Assembly: GCA_026417375.1 (NCBI GenBank)
Contig: JAOADJ010000032.1
Coordinates: 1 to 64,000, forward strand
From: Melioribacteraceae bacterium
GTDB taxonomy: Bacteria > Bacteroidota > Ignavibacteria > Ignavibacteriales > Melioribacteraceae
DNA length: 64,000 nt
Direction of reading: 5' to 3'
The notes under the pieces: generated by a model
Told to the model about the DNA's origin: nothing
The model's database searches: none
The model's input: the letters and a program-made list of their open reading frames with translations, nothing else
Part shown: piece by piece, positions 1 through 9,155 of the stretch
Layout: each line of letters begins with the position of its first letter
Numbering within the stretch: the first letter of the stretch is position 1
Position numbers and translations under genes: made by a program

Positions 1-361
1 CTTTAACACCAGTTTCATGAATAAATTTATCAATTATTTCTTTGGGAAATCCATTTGGAAAAACAGGAAATTCTTTAGTAGTAATAATTCCACCAAGTTC
101 CCAATGCCCGGTTGTTGAATCTTTACCAACTGATTGTTCAATCATTTTGCCATAAGAAGCTTTTGGTTCCTCAACAAAATTTAAACCTTTGATTGGAATT
201 ATATTACCTAAACCAAATTTTTCTAAATTGTGTAAATATAAACCATCGACTTTCAAAGCCATGTTGGCAAGTGTATTGGTACCTTTATCATTATATTTTT
301 CAGCATCAGGAAGTTCTCCAACACCAACACCATCGAGTACAATAACTATGAAATTGTTCAC
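1..361 (-). CDS. deoB: Phosphopentomutase, N-terminal part (gene runs off the left edge)
   Basis: Translation from a GTG at 361 starts MNNFIVIVLDGVGVGELPDA and continues open to base 1, giving about 120 residues. Asp10 in the LDGVGVGE motif is the metal-binding residue expected at the start of an alkaline-phosphatase-fold phosphopentomutase, and the segment around SVGKDSTTGHWEL is the conserved catalytic stretch. The family interconverts ribose 1-phosphate (or deoxyribose 1-phosphate) and the 5-phosphate in nucleoside salvage in the cytoplasm. An AAAGGA site lies just before the GTG, and the upstream gene ends only 11 bases away, so the two are probably co-transcribed. The missing C-terminal part cannot be judged. 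Confidence 0.88.
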   Translation of the reverse strand, partial: MNNFIVIVLDGVGVGELPDAEKYNDKGTNTLANMALKVDGLYLHNLEKFGLGNIIPIKGLNFVEEPKASYGKMIEQSVGKDSTTGHWELGGIITTKEFPVFPNGFPKEIIDKFIHETGVK

Positions 362-372
362 TTAGATTTCCT

Positions 373-2241
373 TTAATTTATACCGCTTACAGAATTTCCC
401 CCTTTTTCAATTGCTTTTCTTAAAGCAACATCTGCATTATTAATAATTTCGATTGCATCATCTTTCCCGGTTGTAGAAGCAACACCAATTGAAACTGTAA
501 AATTCTTTTGATTGATTGGGACAGCAATATTTTTCTTTGCAATTCTTGCTCTTAATCTTTGTGCCCAATTTAAAACTTCTTTTGGAGAAGTGTTAAAGAA
601 ATAAACAGCAAAAACTTTTTCGCTTAATCTTCCAAAAATGTTTAATGGGGTTAATTCTTCTTTTATCATTGAAACAATTGCTTTAAGAATTATTGGGAAT
701 GGATTTTCTTCAAACAATGATTCTTGTTCAAGTAGATCATCAATTCTAATCAAAGCAATAGCACCGTGTAATCTTAGTTCGTTGCTTTTAAATAATTCAA
801 TATTAATTCTTTCAATAAACGTATCATATAGTAGAGCACCGGTTTCAATATCATTAATAATAAATTTTCTTAATAAATTTATAATTGAATATGAATGTAA
901 AATAAAAGCAAAAATTTTTGTTGCATTTCTTACAAAGATAACATCGTTATTTGTGTATACATTTTTCTTTAAACTTTCAAAACAAAGCACTGCATGGATT
1001 TGTTTATCATAAACAAGCGGTATTACAAGAAATGAACCATCGAAACTAACATCTTCATTTTTTGAAAAGCGAGGAGAAATATTTTCTAACGAAGTATCAT
1101 CAATTTTAACAGGTATTCCACTAGTAATTGATTTACCAACAATTGTATTATTAATTTCAATTTCTAAGTTCATTCCAACATATTTCAAAGAAGTTTTATT
1201 GACAATCTTTGAAGTAACAAATTTTTTATTTTGAGGATTATATGTAATTAATGTAAATACGTCCCAATTAATTAATCCTGTAACAGCATTTTCAATAGCA
1301 TTGTATAAATCATTTTCATTTTCAAATTTTTTATCGAATGAAAAAATTTCTGTTAATATTTTTAACCTTTGTTCGGCTTGCGATTCAGCGAATTTTTCTT
1401 CGAATAAATTTATTATGATTGAAATAACTCTGATAATTTTTCCCAACGAATAAACTTGTTCAATGCCAAATGCATCTGGCACTTTTGAATCGAGCATTAA
1501 AACACCCATCAAAGTTTTTTCATAATAAAATGGTACACCAACAAAACTTTTTATTCCCTGAGGTTGATGATAATATTTAATCAAATCTTGCTCAACAATT
1601 GGTGAAATGTCGGAAAGAATTTCAGGTTCTTCTTGCAAAATAATTTTACCAATTATATCATCTTCTAAATCAAATTTTTGTTTTGAAATTTGATTTGAAC
1701 TAGAGACAAATCTTTCGAGTGTTAATCTTTTCTTTTTATTATTATACCAAAAAAAAGCAGCTGTATGAGCCATGTATGCTTCTTTAACAACACTTAAAAT
1801 TTTTTCTAAAACAAAACCAAATTGTTCATCCTGATTAACATCAGATGGTAAATTTTCATTAGCAATGTTATCATAATTTTGTTTTAAATCAGCTGGCTTT
1901 AATAAATCTTTTCCCCTGTTTGCAACATGTGCTCTTAAATCTTCTGCTGTTAGTATTTCAATTTCTTTATTTGAAAGAATTTTAATTTCTTCACCATCAT
2001 CAGGTTCTATTTTAGCATTATTAATTGATAATTGTTGATTTGGATTATAAATAATTTCATTTAAAGTAGTATCAACTTTGTTTGTATCTCTTAAAAAAAT
2101 TATAAACCCGGCATAAATAATTAAAATTATTGCTGAAATAACTCTTAATATAACATCGTCAGTTAAAAATGGAATAACTAATAAAATTGGAATTAACGAA
2201 AATATTAAAAGACGTTTTTTGTATTTATCATCTAAGCCCAT
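373..2241 (-). CDS. Membrane GAF-GAF protein with degenerate GGDEF-like domain
   Basis: 622 residues. Two hydrophobic segments (about 11-26 and 31-50) anchor the N-terminus. Two GAF-like sensory domains follow (about 140-285 and 290-455). The C-terminal region (about 475-620) has the overall pattern of a diguanylate cyclase domain, including FGRLSEKVFAVYF and FTVSIGVAS followed by the helix with NNADVALRKAIEKGGN. The GG(D/E)EF signature is replaced by a sequence around RLSEKV, so cyclase activity is unlikely; a regulatory or c-di-GMP/GTP-sensing role is inference. It lies between engB and deoB on the same strand, 67 bases after engB. The exact ligand of the GAF domains cannot be read from the sequence. 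Confidence 0.7.
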   Translation of the reverse strand: MGLDDKYKKRLLIFSLIPILLVIPFLTDDVILRVISAIILIIYAGFIIFLRDTNKVDTTLNEIIYNPNQQLSINNAKIEPDDGEEIKILSNKEIEILTAEDLRAHVANRGKDLLKPADLKQNYDNIANENLPSDVNQDEQFGFVLEKILSVVKEAYMAHTAAFFWYNNKKKRLTLERFVSSSNQISKQKFDLEDDIIGKIILQEEPEILSDISPIVEQDLIKYYHQPQGIKSFVGVPFYYEKTLMGVLMLDSKVPDAFGIEQVYSLGKIIRVISIIINLFEEKFAESQAEQRLKILTEIFSFDKKFENENDLYNAIENAVTGLINWDVFTLITYNPQNKKFVTSKIVNKTSLKYVGMNLEIEINNTIVGKSITSGIPVKIDDTSLENISPRFSKNEDVSFDGSFLVIPLVYDKQIHAVLCFESLKKNVYTNNDVIFVRNATKIFAFILHSYSIINLLRKFIINDIETGALLYDTFIERINIELFKSNELRLHGAIALIRIDDLLEQESLFEENPFPIILKAIVSMIKEELTPLNIFGRLSEKVFAVYFFNTSPKEVLNWAQRLRARIAKKNIAVPINQKNFTVSIGVASTTGKDDAIEIINNADVALRKAIEKGGNSVSGIN

Positions 2242-2308
2242 TAAAATTAATTCAATTTAGTAAATGATTTTTTTTTGAAGTCAATAATAAGAAAGTTTGG
2301 ATAAAATT

Positions 2309-2887
2309 TCATAAGAAGAGTTTTGAGATTAAATTAAAAATTTCTTTTTTACCAAAACCATTTAATGCTGAAAAAAGAAACAAATTTTCATTGACAATTA
2401 ATTCTGGAAAAAATTCAATTGTACGTTTGATGCTTTCACTTTTTTCTTTTTGATTTAGTTTATCAACTTTGTTAAGTATTACAAAATAAGGTATTTCTTT
2501 TTGTCTGATGAACTGATTTAATTCAATATCACTTTCCTGTGGTGAATGCCGTGAATCTATAATATGAAATGCTACTTTAATTGAATTGTAATTTGAAAGT
2601 AATGCTAAAATTAATTTATTCCATTCATCTCTTTCTTTTCTGGAAACTTTAGCAAAACCAAAACCAGGTAAATCAACTATGAAAAATTTATTTTCAACTT
2701 TGTAAAAATTTAATGATCTGGTTTTACCAGGTGTTGAACTGGTTTTAGCAATTTTTGTATTAAAAATAGAATTAATGAAAGATGATTTTCCTACATTAGA
2801 TCTTCCACACAAAATTAATTGATGTAAGTTTTCTTTAGGAAAATCATTTTTTGTGAAAACTGGTTTTAAAAATTCTATTTTTTTCAT
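2309..2887 (-). CDS. engB: Ribosome biogenesis GTP-binding protein EngB/YsxC
   Basis: 192 residues, normal for the family. GTPase motifs are all present in order: G1 GRSNVGKSSF near residue 28, the threonine-containing G2 region STPGKTRSLNFY, G3 DLPGFGFAK near 72, G4 NKVDK near 139, and a G5-like SALNGFGKKE near the C-terminus. In other bacteria EngB is an essential cytoplasmic GTPase needed for large-subunit assembly. It follows the terminator after rplQ, so it is probably not transcribed with the ribosomal block. No good promoter was recognised in the short gap. Confidence 0.95.
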   Translation of the reverse strand: MKKIEFLKPVFTKNDFPKENLHQLILCGRSNVGKSSFINSIFNTKIAKTSSTPGKTRSLNFYKVENKFFIVDLPGFGFAKVSRKERDEWNKLILALLSNYNSIKVAFHIIDSRHSPQESDIELNQFIRQKEIPYFVILNKVDKLNQKEKSESIKRTIEFFPELIVNENLFLFSALNGFGKKEIFNLISKLFL

Positions 2888-2911
2888 TTATAATCATCAA
2901 TGATGATTTAA

Positions 2912-2952
2912 TAACAAAAAAAAAGAGTAACCGAAAATCGATTACTCTTTTT
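2912..2952 (-). terminator. Intrinsic terminator after rplQ
   Basis: Read on the minus strand, GAGTAATCGA and TCGGTTACTC form a 10-bp stem (one U-G pair) with a three-base TTT loop. An unbroken run of nine T residues follows at once. It lies 19 bases past the rplQ stop and closes the whole ribosomal/RNA polymerase block before engB. This is the strongest intrinsic terminator in the window. Confidence 0.88.
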
Positions 2953-2970
2953 ATTAATAATTATTAATTA

Positions 2971-3522
2971 CTAAGCTTCTTGTTCTTTCTTAGTAGATTT
3001 TCTTGGTTTTTTTTCTTTTGGCTGTTCAGCTTCTTCTTTTACTTTTTTAGTTCTTGGTTTAGAAGCTTTCTTTTCTTTTTTTTCTTCTTTTACTTCAGAT
3101 TTTTTTTCTTCAGTTGGCTTTGTTTCTTCTTTTTTAGATTTTGATTCTTTTGGTTTTACAATACCACTATAATCAACTAATTCAATAATTGCCATTTCAG
3201 CAGCGTCACCTTTTCTTTGTCCTAATTTTACAACTCTTGTATAACCACCTGGTCTTTCACCAACTTTAGGGGCAATTTCATCAAAAAGTTCTTTTACAAC
3301 AGCACGATCTTTAATATCAGCATTAACAACTCTGCGTGCATGAACTGTATTTTCTTTTGCGCGAGTAATAATTGGTTCAACAAAAGTTCTTAACTCTTTT
3401 GCTTTAGCAACAGTTGTTTTAATTTTTTTATGCTTTAAAAGAGATGTTGCTAATGATCTTAACAAAGCTAAACGATGACTCGCTGTTCTTTTTAATTTTC
3501 TACCTTTTACTCTATGTCTCAT
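2971..3522 (-). CDS. rplQ: 50S ribosomal protein L17 with long charged C-terminal tail
   Basis: The first ~117 residues match bL17 (start [20 protein letters not shown], then the conserved [22 protein letters not shown]). About 65 extra residues follow, almost entirely Lys, Glu, Pro, Ser and Thr, making 183 in total where L17 is usually 115-130. bL17 sits near the polypeptide exit on the large subunit; the tail is predicted disordered. The gene follows rpoA by 20 bases and ends the alpha cluster. Confidence 0.95.
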   Translation of the reverse strand: MRHRVKGRKLKRTASHRLALLRSLATSLLKHKKIKTTVAKAKELRTFVEPIITRAKENTVHARRVVNADIKDRAVVKELFDEIAPKVGERPGGYTRVVKLGQRKGDAAEMAIIELVDYSGIVKPKESKSKKEETKPTEEKKSEVKEEKKEKKASKPRTKKVKEEAEQPKEKKPRKSTKKEQEA

Positions 3523-3542
3523 TCTTCAACCTTCTAGAATAA

Positions 3543-4544
3543 CTATTTATTTTGATTTTCTGGATTATCTTTTAAATATTTATCTACGTTCATTCCAAAC
3601 TCTAAACCTAAGTTTTCAACAAGTTCAGTTAATTCTGCTAAAGATTTTCTACCAAAATTTCTGAACTTAAGCATTTCACTTTCATCTTTACTAACAAGTT
3701 CACCTAATGTTTTAATGTTTGCTGCTTTCAAACAGTTATGAGAGCGAACACTTAATTCTAAATCATCAATACTTGTCATTAATATTTTTTTGATTCTTTC
3801 TGTTTCAGCATCTTTAACAACTTCAACTTTTTCTTCTTCAGGTTCTGTATTAAAGTTGATAAACAATGAAACATGATCTCTTAAAATTTTAGCTGAATTT
3901 GATAAAGCATCAGCTGGAGTAATAGAACCATCAGTTGTAACTTCAAGAGTTAATTTTTCATAATCATTTCTTTCACCAATACGAACGTTTTCAATATCAT
4001 AACGAACATTTACAATAGGTGTAAAAATTGAATCAATAGGAATAGTACCAATTGACATATCATTTAATTTATGTTCATTAGCTGGAACGTAACCTTTACC
4101 AACTCCAAATTTCAATTCCATAACAAGTTTTGCATTATCATTTAATCTTGCAATAAGTAATTCAGGATTAAGAATTTCAACATCTGGAGATGCTTTTTGA
4201 ATATCTGCAGCAGTAAAAGTTTTAGAACCAGAAATTGTAATTTCACATTCAGCACTTTTTTTATCAATTAATCTTAATCTTACTTTTTTAAGATTCAATA
4301 TTAACTCTGTAACATCTTCAACAACACCGGAGATTGTTGAGAACTCATGTAAAACACCGTCAATCTTAACAGCAGTAATAGCTGCTCCAGTAAGTGATGA
4401 AAGTAATACTCTTCTTATTGAATTTCCGAGAGTAACTCCATAACCTCTTTCTAGCGGTTGTATAAAAAATCTTCCAAATTTTTCGTTGCTAGAAGATTCA
4501 TCAATCTGAATTCCTTCTGGCATCTTAATGAATGGATAGCTCAT
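3543..4544 (-). CDS. rpoA: DNA-directed RNA polymerase subunit alpha
   Basis: 333 residues, full length. The N-terminal assembly domain carries RGYGVTLGNSIRRVLLSSL near residue 33. After an acidic linker (EPEEEKVEVVKDAE) the C-terminal domain is intact, with the helix-hairpin-helix region SVRSHNCLKAANIKTLGEL and LKFRNFGRKSLAEL that contacts UP elements and activators. It lies between rpsD and rplQ, the usual alpha-cluster order. Confidence 0.98.
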   Translation of the reverse strand: MSYPFIKMPEGIQIDESSSNEKFGRFFIQPLERGYGVTLGNSIRRVLLSSLTGAAITAVKIDGVLHEFSTISGVVEDVTELILNLKKVRLRLIDKKSAECEITISGSKTFTAADIQKASPDVEILNPELLIARLNDNAKLVMELKFGVGKGYVPANEHKLNDMSIGTIPIDSIFTPIVNVRYDIENVRIGERNDYEKLTLEVTTDGSITPADALSNSAKILRDHVSLFINFNTEPEEEKVEVVKDAETERIKKILMTSIDDLELSVRSHNCLKAANIKTLGELVSKDESEMLKFRNFGRKSLAELTELVENLGLEFGMNVDKYLKDNPENQNK

Positions 4545-4571
4545 TTAGTATCCTCTTTATAATTAAATTTT

Positions 4572-5198
4572 CTACTTAGAATATAATTCAACAATTAATT
4601 GTTCATTTGCATTCAATGGAATTTCTTCTCTTTCTGGAATTTGTAAAAATGTTCCAGTTAAAGAAGCTTTATCAACAGATAACCAAGAGTAAATATTATC
4701 TTTTGTTCTTCTCAAAGAATCATGAATTGCATCTAATTTTTTACTTTTTTCACGAACAGCAATTACATCACCAGCATTCAAAAGATAAGAAGGTATATCA
4801 ACTAATTTATTGTTAACAGTAAAATGGCGGTGAAGAATTAATTGTCTTGCAGCTTTTCTTGAAGGTGCAAATCCTAAACGATAAACAACGTTATCTAATC
4901 TTCTTTCTAATAATTTTATTAAATTACCACCAGTAACACCTTTTTGACGATTTGCTTTTTCAAAATAATTCTCAAACTGAGTTTCGAGCAAACCATAAAT
5001 TCTTTTCACTTTTTGTTTTTCTCTTAACTGAACTCCATATTCAGAAAATTTTGCACGACGTGAAAGTCCATGTTGACCAGGTGCATAATTTCTTTTTTCT
5101 AATGGACATTTTTCAGAAAAACATTTACTACCTTTAAGAAAAAGTTTTTGTTTTTCTCTTCTGCATAATTTACAACTTGAACCAGTGTATCTTGCCAT
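4572..5198 (-). CDS. rpsD: 30S ribosomal protein S4, zinc-type
   Basis: 208 residues. Four N-terminal cysteines (Cys9, Cys12, Cys26, Cys31) form the zinc-binding version of uS4. The S4 RNA-binding domain is at about residues 98-160 ([20 protein letters not shown]). uS4 nucleates 16S rRNA assembly and in other bacteria represses its own operon; I did not recognise such a leader here. 15 bases separate it from rpsK upstream. Confidence 0.98.
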   Translation of the reverse strand: MARYTGSSCKLCRREKQKLFLKGSKCFSEKCPLEKRNYAPGQHGLSRRAKFSEYGVQLREKQKVKRIYGLLETQFENYFEKANRQKGVTGGNLIKLLERRLDNVVYRLGFAPSRKAARQLILHRHFTVNNKLVDIPSYLLNAGDVIAVREKSKKLDAIHDSLRRTKDNIYSWLSVDKASLTGTFLQIPEREEIPLNANEQLIVELYSK

Positions 5199-5213
5199 CT
5201 AAAATTTCTCCTA

Positions 5214-5600
5214 TTAAACTCTTCTACGTTTTGGTGGTCTGCATCCATTATGAGGAATTGGTGTTGTATCTTTAATAGATAAAATTTCCAATCCTGCAGT
5301 GTTTAATGCTCTTATAGCAGCTTCTCTACCAGCTCCTGGACCTTTAACAAAAACATCAACTTTTCTTAATCCAAGATCATATGCTTCTTTAGCTGCAGCT
5401 TCAGCAGTTACTTGAGATGCAAAAGGTGTATTTTTTCTTGAACCTTTGAAACCATTTTTACCAGCTGAAGACCATGAAATTGTGTTACCATAAATATCTG
5501 TTATCGTAACAATCACGTTATTAAATGATGCTTTTATATGTGCAACTCCAACAGCATCAACGTGAACTTTCTTTCTTGTCTTTTTAACAACTTTAGCCAA
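5214..5600 (-). CDS. rpsK: 30S ribosomal protein S11
   Basis: 128 residues. The conserved core includes [16 protein letters not shown] and [15 protein letters not shown], and the C-terminus [18 protein letters not shown] is the standard uS11 ending. uS11 forms part of the platform of the small subunit near the E site. Normal position between rpsM and rpsD. Confidence 0.98.
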   Translation of the reverse strand: MAKVVKKTRKKVHVDAVGVAHIKASFNNVIVTITDIYGNTISWSSAGKNGFKGSRKNTPFASQVTAEAAAKEAYDLGLRKVDVFVKGPGAGREAAIRALNTAGLEILSIKDTTPIPHNGCRPPKRRRV

Positions 5601-5625
5601 TTTAACTCCTCAATAAAATTAATTA

Positions 5626-6009
5626 TTACTTCTTAGCTGCAACTTTCTTTTTGCCAGCTACTGTTTTACGTTTACCTTTACGAGTACGTGAATTTGTTCT
5701 TGTTCTTTGACCACGAACAGGCAATCCTCTTCTGTGTCTTATTCCACGATAAGTTCCAATATCCATTAACCTTTTAATATTTTGTTGAATTTCACTTCTC
5801 AAAGCTCCTTCAACTTTATAATCGTTGGTCATTATTGAACGGATTTTTGCTAACTCTTCTTCACTAAGCTCGGATATTTTTTTATTAGGATTAACATCTG
5901 CTTTTTTCAAAATATCCATTGCACTGCTTACACCTATACCAAAAATGTAGGTTAAACCGATATAAGCTTTTTTATTTTTTGGTAGATCGATACCTGCTAA
6001 ACGAGCCAA
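5626..6009 (-). CDS. rpsM: 30S ribosomal protein S13
   Basis: 127 residues. Starts [20 protein letters not shown] and contains the conserved basic stretch [20 protein letters not shown]. The C-terminal tail is Lys/Arg-rich ([17 protein letters not shown]), as expected for the part of uS13 that reaches tRNA in the small-subunit head. First protein of the alpha cluster after rpmJ, 17 bases downstream. Confidence 0.98.
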   Translation of the reverse strand: MARLAGIDLPKNKKAYIGLTYIFGIGVSSAMDILKKADVNPNKKISELSEEELAKIRSIMTNDYKVEGALRSEIQQNIKRLMDIGTYRGIRHRRGLPVRGQRTRTNSRTRKGKRKTVAGKKKVAAKK

Positions 6010-6026
6010 TCTATAACCTCCTGATT

Positions 6027-6140
6027 TTAACCTTGTCTTTGTTTATGTTTTGGATTTTTGCAGATTACTCTAACAACACCTTTTCTTCTAATAATCTTGC
6101 AATGTTCACACATTTTTTTAACTGAAGCTCTAACCTTCAT
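6027..6140 (-). CDS. rpmJ: 50S ribosomal protein L36, zinc-type
   Basis: A 37-residue protein, [20 protein letters not shown] through the end [10 protein letters not shown]. Cys11, Cys14, Cys27 and His32 give the CCCH zinc ribbon of the C+ form of bL36. It lies between infA and rpsM, its normal place, with 12 bases after infA and 17 before rpsM. Confidence 0.96.
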   Translation of the reverse strand: MKVRASVKKMCEHCKIIRRKGVVRVICKNPKHKQRQG

Positions 6141-6152
6141 TATAAAACTCCA

Positions 6153-6371
6153 TTATTTGTATCTGTAAGTAATTCTTCCTTTATTCAAATCATATGGTGA
6201 TAATTCAATTGCAACTTTATCACCTACTAAAATTTTTATGAAATGCATTCTCATTTTTCCAGAAATATGAGCTAATATTTCGTGACCATTTTCCAAACGA
6301 ACTTTGAAAGTTGCATTTGGTAATGTTTCTGTAATAACTCCATCTACTTTTATTGGTCCCTGTTTAGCCAT
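6153..6371 (-). CDS. infA: Translation initiation factor IF-1
   Basis: 72 residues, exactly the family length, forming one S1/OB fold ([20 protein letters not shown], then [19 protein letters not shown] and [17 protein letters not shown]). IF-1 binds the A site of the small subunit during initiation. Its ATG follows the map stop codon with no gap, so translation of the two is probably coupled. Confidence 0.98.
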   Translation of the reverse strand: MAKQGPIKVDGVITETLPNATFKVRLENGHEILAHISGKMRMHFIKILVGDKVAIELSPYDLNKGRITYRYK

Positions 6372-7133
6372 TTAATTTATCGTTAATATTTCTGGTTTAC
6401 CATCAATTATTGCAATTGTATGTTCAAAATGTGCAGAAGGTTTTCCATCTGCTGTTAAAATTGTCCAACCATCTTCGGCTACTATTACTTTATAGGTTCC
6501 TAAATTAATCATCGGCTCAATTGCTATTGTCATTCCACTTTTTATTATTGCACCACTATTCTTCTTACCGAAATTTGGAATTTGTGGTTCTTCGTGTAAA
6601 TACTTTCCTACTCCATGCCCTGTTAAATCTCTTACTATTCCAAAACCAAATTTATCTACATATGATTGTACTGCATTTGAAATATCACCAATTCTATTTT
6701 TTTCAACTGCTTGTTCAATTGCTAAATACAATGATTTTTCAGTTACTTCCATTAATTGTTTTTTTTCATTAGAAATTTCACCAATGGCAATTGTTAAAGC
6801 AGCATCTCCATAATAACCATTTTTTTCAACACCAACATCAATAGAAAGTATTTCACCATCTTTAAGAATTCTGTTGCTCGGAATACCGTGAACAACCTCA
6901 TCATCAATTGAAGAACAAATAGAACCGGGAAAATCGATTGAACCAGCCTGTGAATAACCTTTGAATGCCGGTCTTGCATTATTACTTCTAATGTAATCTT
7001 CAGCAATCTTATCCAGTTCTAACGTCGTTACACCAGCTTTAGCATAACGCTTCAGTAATTGTAAAGTTTCAGCAACAATTTTACAGCTTTCGCGAATTAA
7101 ATCAATTTCGCGTTTGCTTTTTATTAAAATCAA
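6372..7133 (-). CDS. map: Methionine aminopeptidase, type I
   Basis: 253 residues of the pita-bread fold. The metal ligands of the family are visible: Asp in SIDVGVEKNGYYGDAA (two aspartates), His in TGHGVGKYLHEEPQIPN, Glu in AIEPMINLG and Glu in the C-terminal FEHTIAI. It removes the initiator methionine from nascent proteins. It lies directly between secY and infA; the adk gene often found here is absent. Confidence 0.97.
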   Translation of the reverse strand: MILIKSKREIDLIRESCKIVAETLQLLKRYAKAGVTTLELDKIAEDYIRSNNARPAFKGYSQAGSIDFPGSICSSIDDEVVHGIPSNRILKDGEILSIDVGVEKNGYYGDAALTIAIGEISNEKKQLMEVTEKSLYLAIEQAVEKNRIGDISNAVQSYVDKFGFGIVRDLTGHGVGKYLHEEPQIPNFGKKNSGAIIKSGMTIAIEPMINLGTYKVIVAEDGWTILTADGKPSAHFEHTIAIIDGKPEILTIN

Positions 7134-7140
7134 ATCTTAC

Positions 7141-8478
7141 TTATCCTCTTCTACCTTTAATTTTACCTGATTTCATAAATCCATCATAATGTCTCATCAA
7201 TAAATGAGATTCAATTTGTTGAAGAGTATCTAAAGCAACACCTACAACAATCAATAAACTTGTACCACCAAAGAATGATGCAAAACTTGATGACACACCT
7301 AAATATCTAACAAATACAGGTAAAATTGCGATTATTGCTAAGAAAATAGAACCTGGTAGAGTTATTTTAGTTAAAATATTATCAATAAAATCAGCAGTTT
7401 GTTTACCTGGTCTTATTCCCGGAATAAAACCACCTTGTTTTTTCATATTGTCAGATACATCCTGTGGATTGAATGCAATAGCTGTATAAAAATATGTAAA
7501 GAAAATAATCAATAAAGCTTCAGCTAATGTATAAAATAAGGATCCATAAGAAATGTATCTGTTTACTTCAGATAAAAATTCATTATTAGGGAAGAAAGAA
7601 AGTAATGTAGTTGGAATAAATACAATTGATTGAGCAAATATGATAGGCATAACACCAGCTGTATTTACTCTTAAAGGAATATATTGAGTTACACCACCAT
7701 AAACTTTTCTTCCAACAACTCTTTTAGCATATTGAACAGGAATTCTTCTTGTACCTTGAGTTACAAAAATTACACCTGCAATTATTAAAACCATTAATGA
7801 AATAATAACAATTTCAATAATGATGTTTCTGTTACCTGCTGCAATTAATTGATATTCATCTAACAATGCAAATGGGAATCTATCAATAATACCAATAAAA
7901 ATGATTAATGAAATACCATTACCAATTCCTTTATCAGTTATTTGTTCACCCATCCACATTAAAAACATTGTACCTGATGTTAGAATAATAATTGTAGATA
8001 AAATCCATGCAAAACCACGAACAGCTTCAGGAACTACTGGCATTCCATTATTATTCATATGTAAAAGAATAGAAGTTGTTCCCCAAGCCTGGAATGAAGC
8101 AATTAATACAGTTCCATATCTTGTTATTTGGTTTATTTTCTTTCTTCCATCTTCCCCTTCTTTCTGAAGTTTTTGCAAATAAGGAACAACAGCTCCGGCA
8201 ATTTGCAAAACGATTGAAGAAGAAATGTAAGGCATAATACCTAAAGCAAAGATAGCAGCATTTTTAAATGCACCACCTACAAACAAATCATAAAATCCAA
8301 ATAAACTATTTGAAGAAGTATTCTTTGTTGCTTCGTTAAGAAGAACAGTATCAATACCAGGTAAAGTAATGTGAGAACCAATTCTCACGATAATGAGCAG
8401 AGCGATAGTATAAAGAATTCGCTGTCTTAGCTCATGAATCTTAAATATGTTTCGGAAAGTTTCTCTTAGAGTCGCCAT
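7141..8478 (-). CDS. secY: Protein translocase subunit SecY
   Basis: 445 residues with about ten hydrophobic transmembrane segments spread along the protein. Family sequences include the N-terminal RILYTIALLIIVRIGSHITL, the plug/TM2 region (GGAFKNAAIFALGIMPYIS) and the basic cytoplasmic loop GTRRIPVQYAKR. SecY forms the protein-conducting channel with SecE (encoded at 33163-33345). The start codon overlaps the last base of the rplO stop. Confidence 0.98.
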   Translation of the reverse strand: MATLRETFRNIFKIHELRQRILYTIALLIIVRIGSHITLPGIDTVLLNEATKNTSSNSLFGFYDLFVGGAFKNAAIFALGIMPYISSSIVLQIAGAVVPYLQKLQKEGEDGRKKINQITRYGTVLIASFQAWGTTSILLHMNNNGMPVVPEAVRGFAWILSTIIILTSGTMFLMWMGEQITDKGIGNGISLIIFIGIIDRFPFALLDEYQLIAAGNRNIIIEIVIISLMVLIIAGVIFVTQGTRRIPVQYAKRVVGRKVYGGVTQYIPLRVNTAGVMPIIFAQSIVFIPTTLLSFFPNNEFLSEVNRYISYGSLFYTLAEALLIIFFTYFYTAIAFNPQDVSDNMKKQGGFIPGIRPGKQTADFIDNILTKITLPGSIFLAIIAILPVFVRYLGVSSSFASFFGGTSLLIVVGVALDTLQQIESHLLMRHYDGFMKSGKIKGRRG

Positions 8479-8942
8479 TAAAGTTTAATCTCTTTAGTTG
8501 TTCCGCCAACAGCTTCAATTTTTTGTTTTGCAGAAGCACTGAATTTATGAGCTTCTACATTTAATTTAGCTTTTAATTCACCATTACCTAAAATTTTGAA
8601 TGGTGCATTAGCTTTTGAAATAATTCCATTTTTGTAGAGAGAGACAGCATTTATAACGCCATCTTCAACTTTTTTATCATCAATTAATTTTTGAAGATTT
8701 CCGACATTAACAACTTGGTATTCAATTCTGAAAGGAGATTTGAAACCACGTTTAGGAACTCTTCTTTGAAGTGGCATTTGACCACCTTCGAACCAAATTT
8801 TATATTTAGCACCAGATCTTGAACGTTGACCATTTTCACCACGGGTAGCAGTTCCGCCATGACCAGAACCTTCACCACGTCCAATTCTTTTTACTTTTTT
8901 ATTTGAACCTTTAGCTGGTTTTAAATTACTTAGAATATCCAT
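8478..8942 (-). CDS. rplO: 50S ribosomal protein L15
   Basis: 154 residues. Typical uL15: Gly/Arg-rich N-terminal region (RIGRGEGSGHGGTATRGENG), then FEGGQMPLQRRVPKRGF, and a globular C-terminal part ending GGTTKEIKL. Spc-cluster position between rpmD and secY. Confidence 0.97.
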   Translation of the reverse strand: MDILSNLKPAKGSNKKVKRIGRGEGSGHGGTATRGENGQRSRSGAKYKIWFEGGQMPLQRRVPKRGFKSPFRIEYQVVNVGNLQKLIDDKKVEDGVINAVSLYKNGIISKANAPFKILGNGELKAKLNVEAHKFSASAKQKIEAVGGTTKEIKL

Positions 8943-8953
8943 TTAGTCCTCTT

Positions 8954-9142
8954 TTACGCTTCTATTTCTTCTACTTTAACAAGATGAGATACAATTTTTA
9001 TCATTCCTCTTATTTGAGGTGTATCATTTTTTATTACAACATGATTTGGTCTTGCAAGACCTAAAGCTTCGATAGTTCTTTTTTGTTTAACTGGTCTATC
9101 GATAACACTACCTATTTGAACTATTTTTAATTTTTTAGCCAT
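8954..9142 (-). CDS. rpmD: 50S ribosomal protein L30
   Basis: A 62-residue uL30 of the short bacterial type (MAKKLKIVQIGSVIDRPVKQ, then LGLARPNHVV). Two ATG codons stand in tandem at 9145 and 9142. The GAGGT ribosome site is only two bases before the first but five before the second, so the second is preferred. It is followed by rplO after 11 bases. Confidence 0.95.
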   Translation of the reverse strand: MAKKLKIVQIGSVIDRPVKQKRTIEALGLARPNHVVIKNDTPQIRGMIKIVSHLVKVEEIEA

Positions 9143-9155
9143 CATTACCTCAATA

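Noticed and set aside
638..1012. Plus-strand open frame opposite the GAF protein
   Set aside because: Antisense of a conserved domain; composition is what AT-rich antisense gives by chance.
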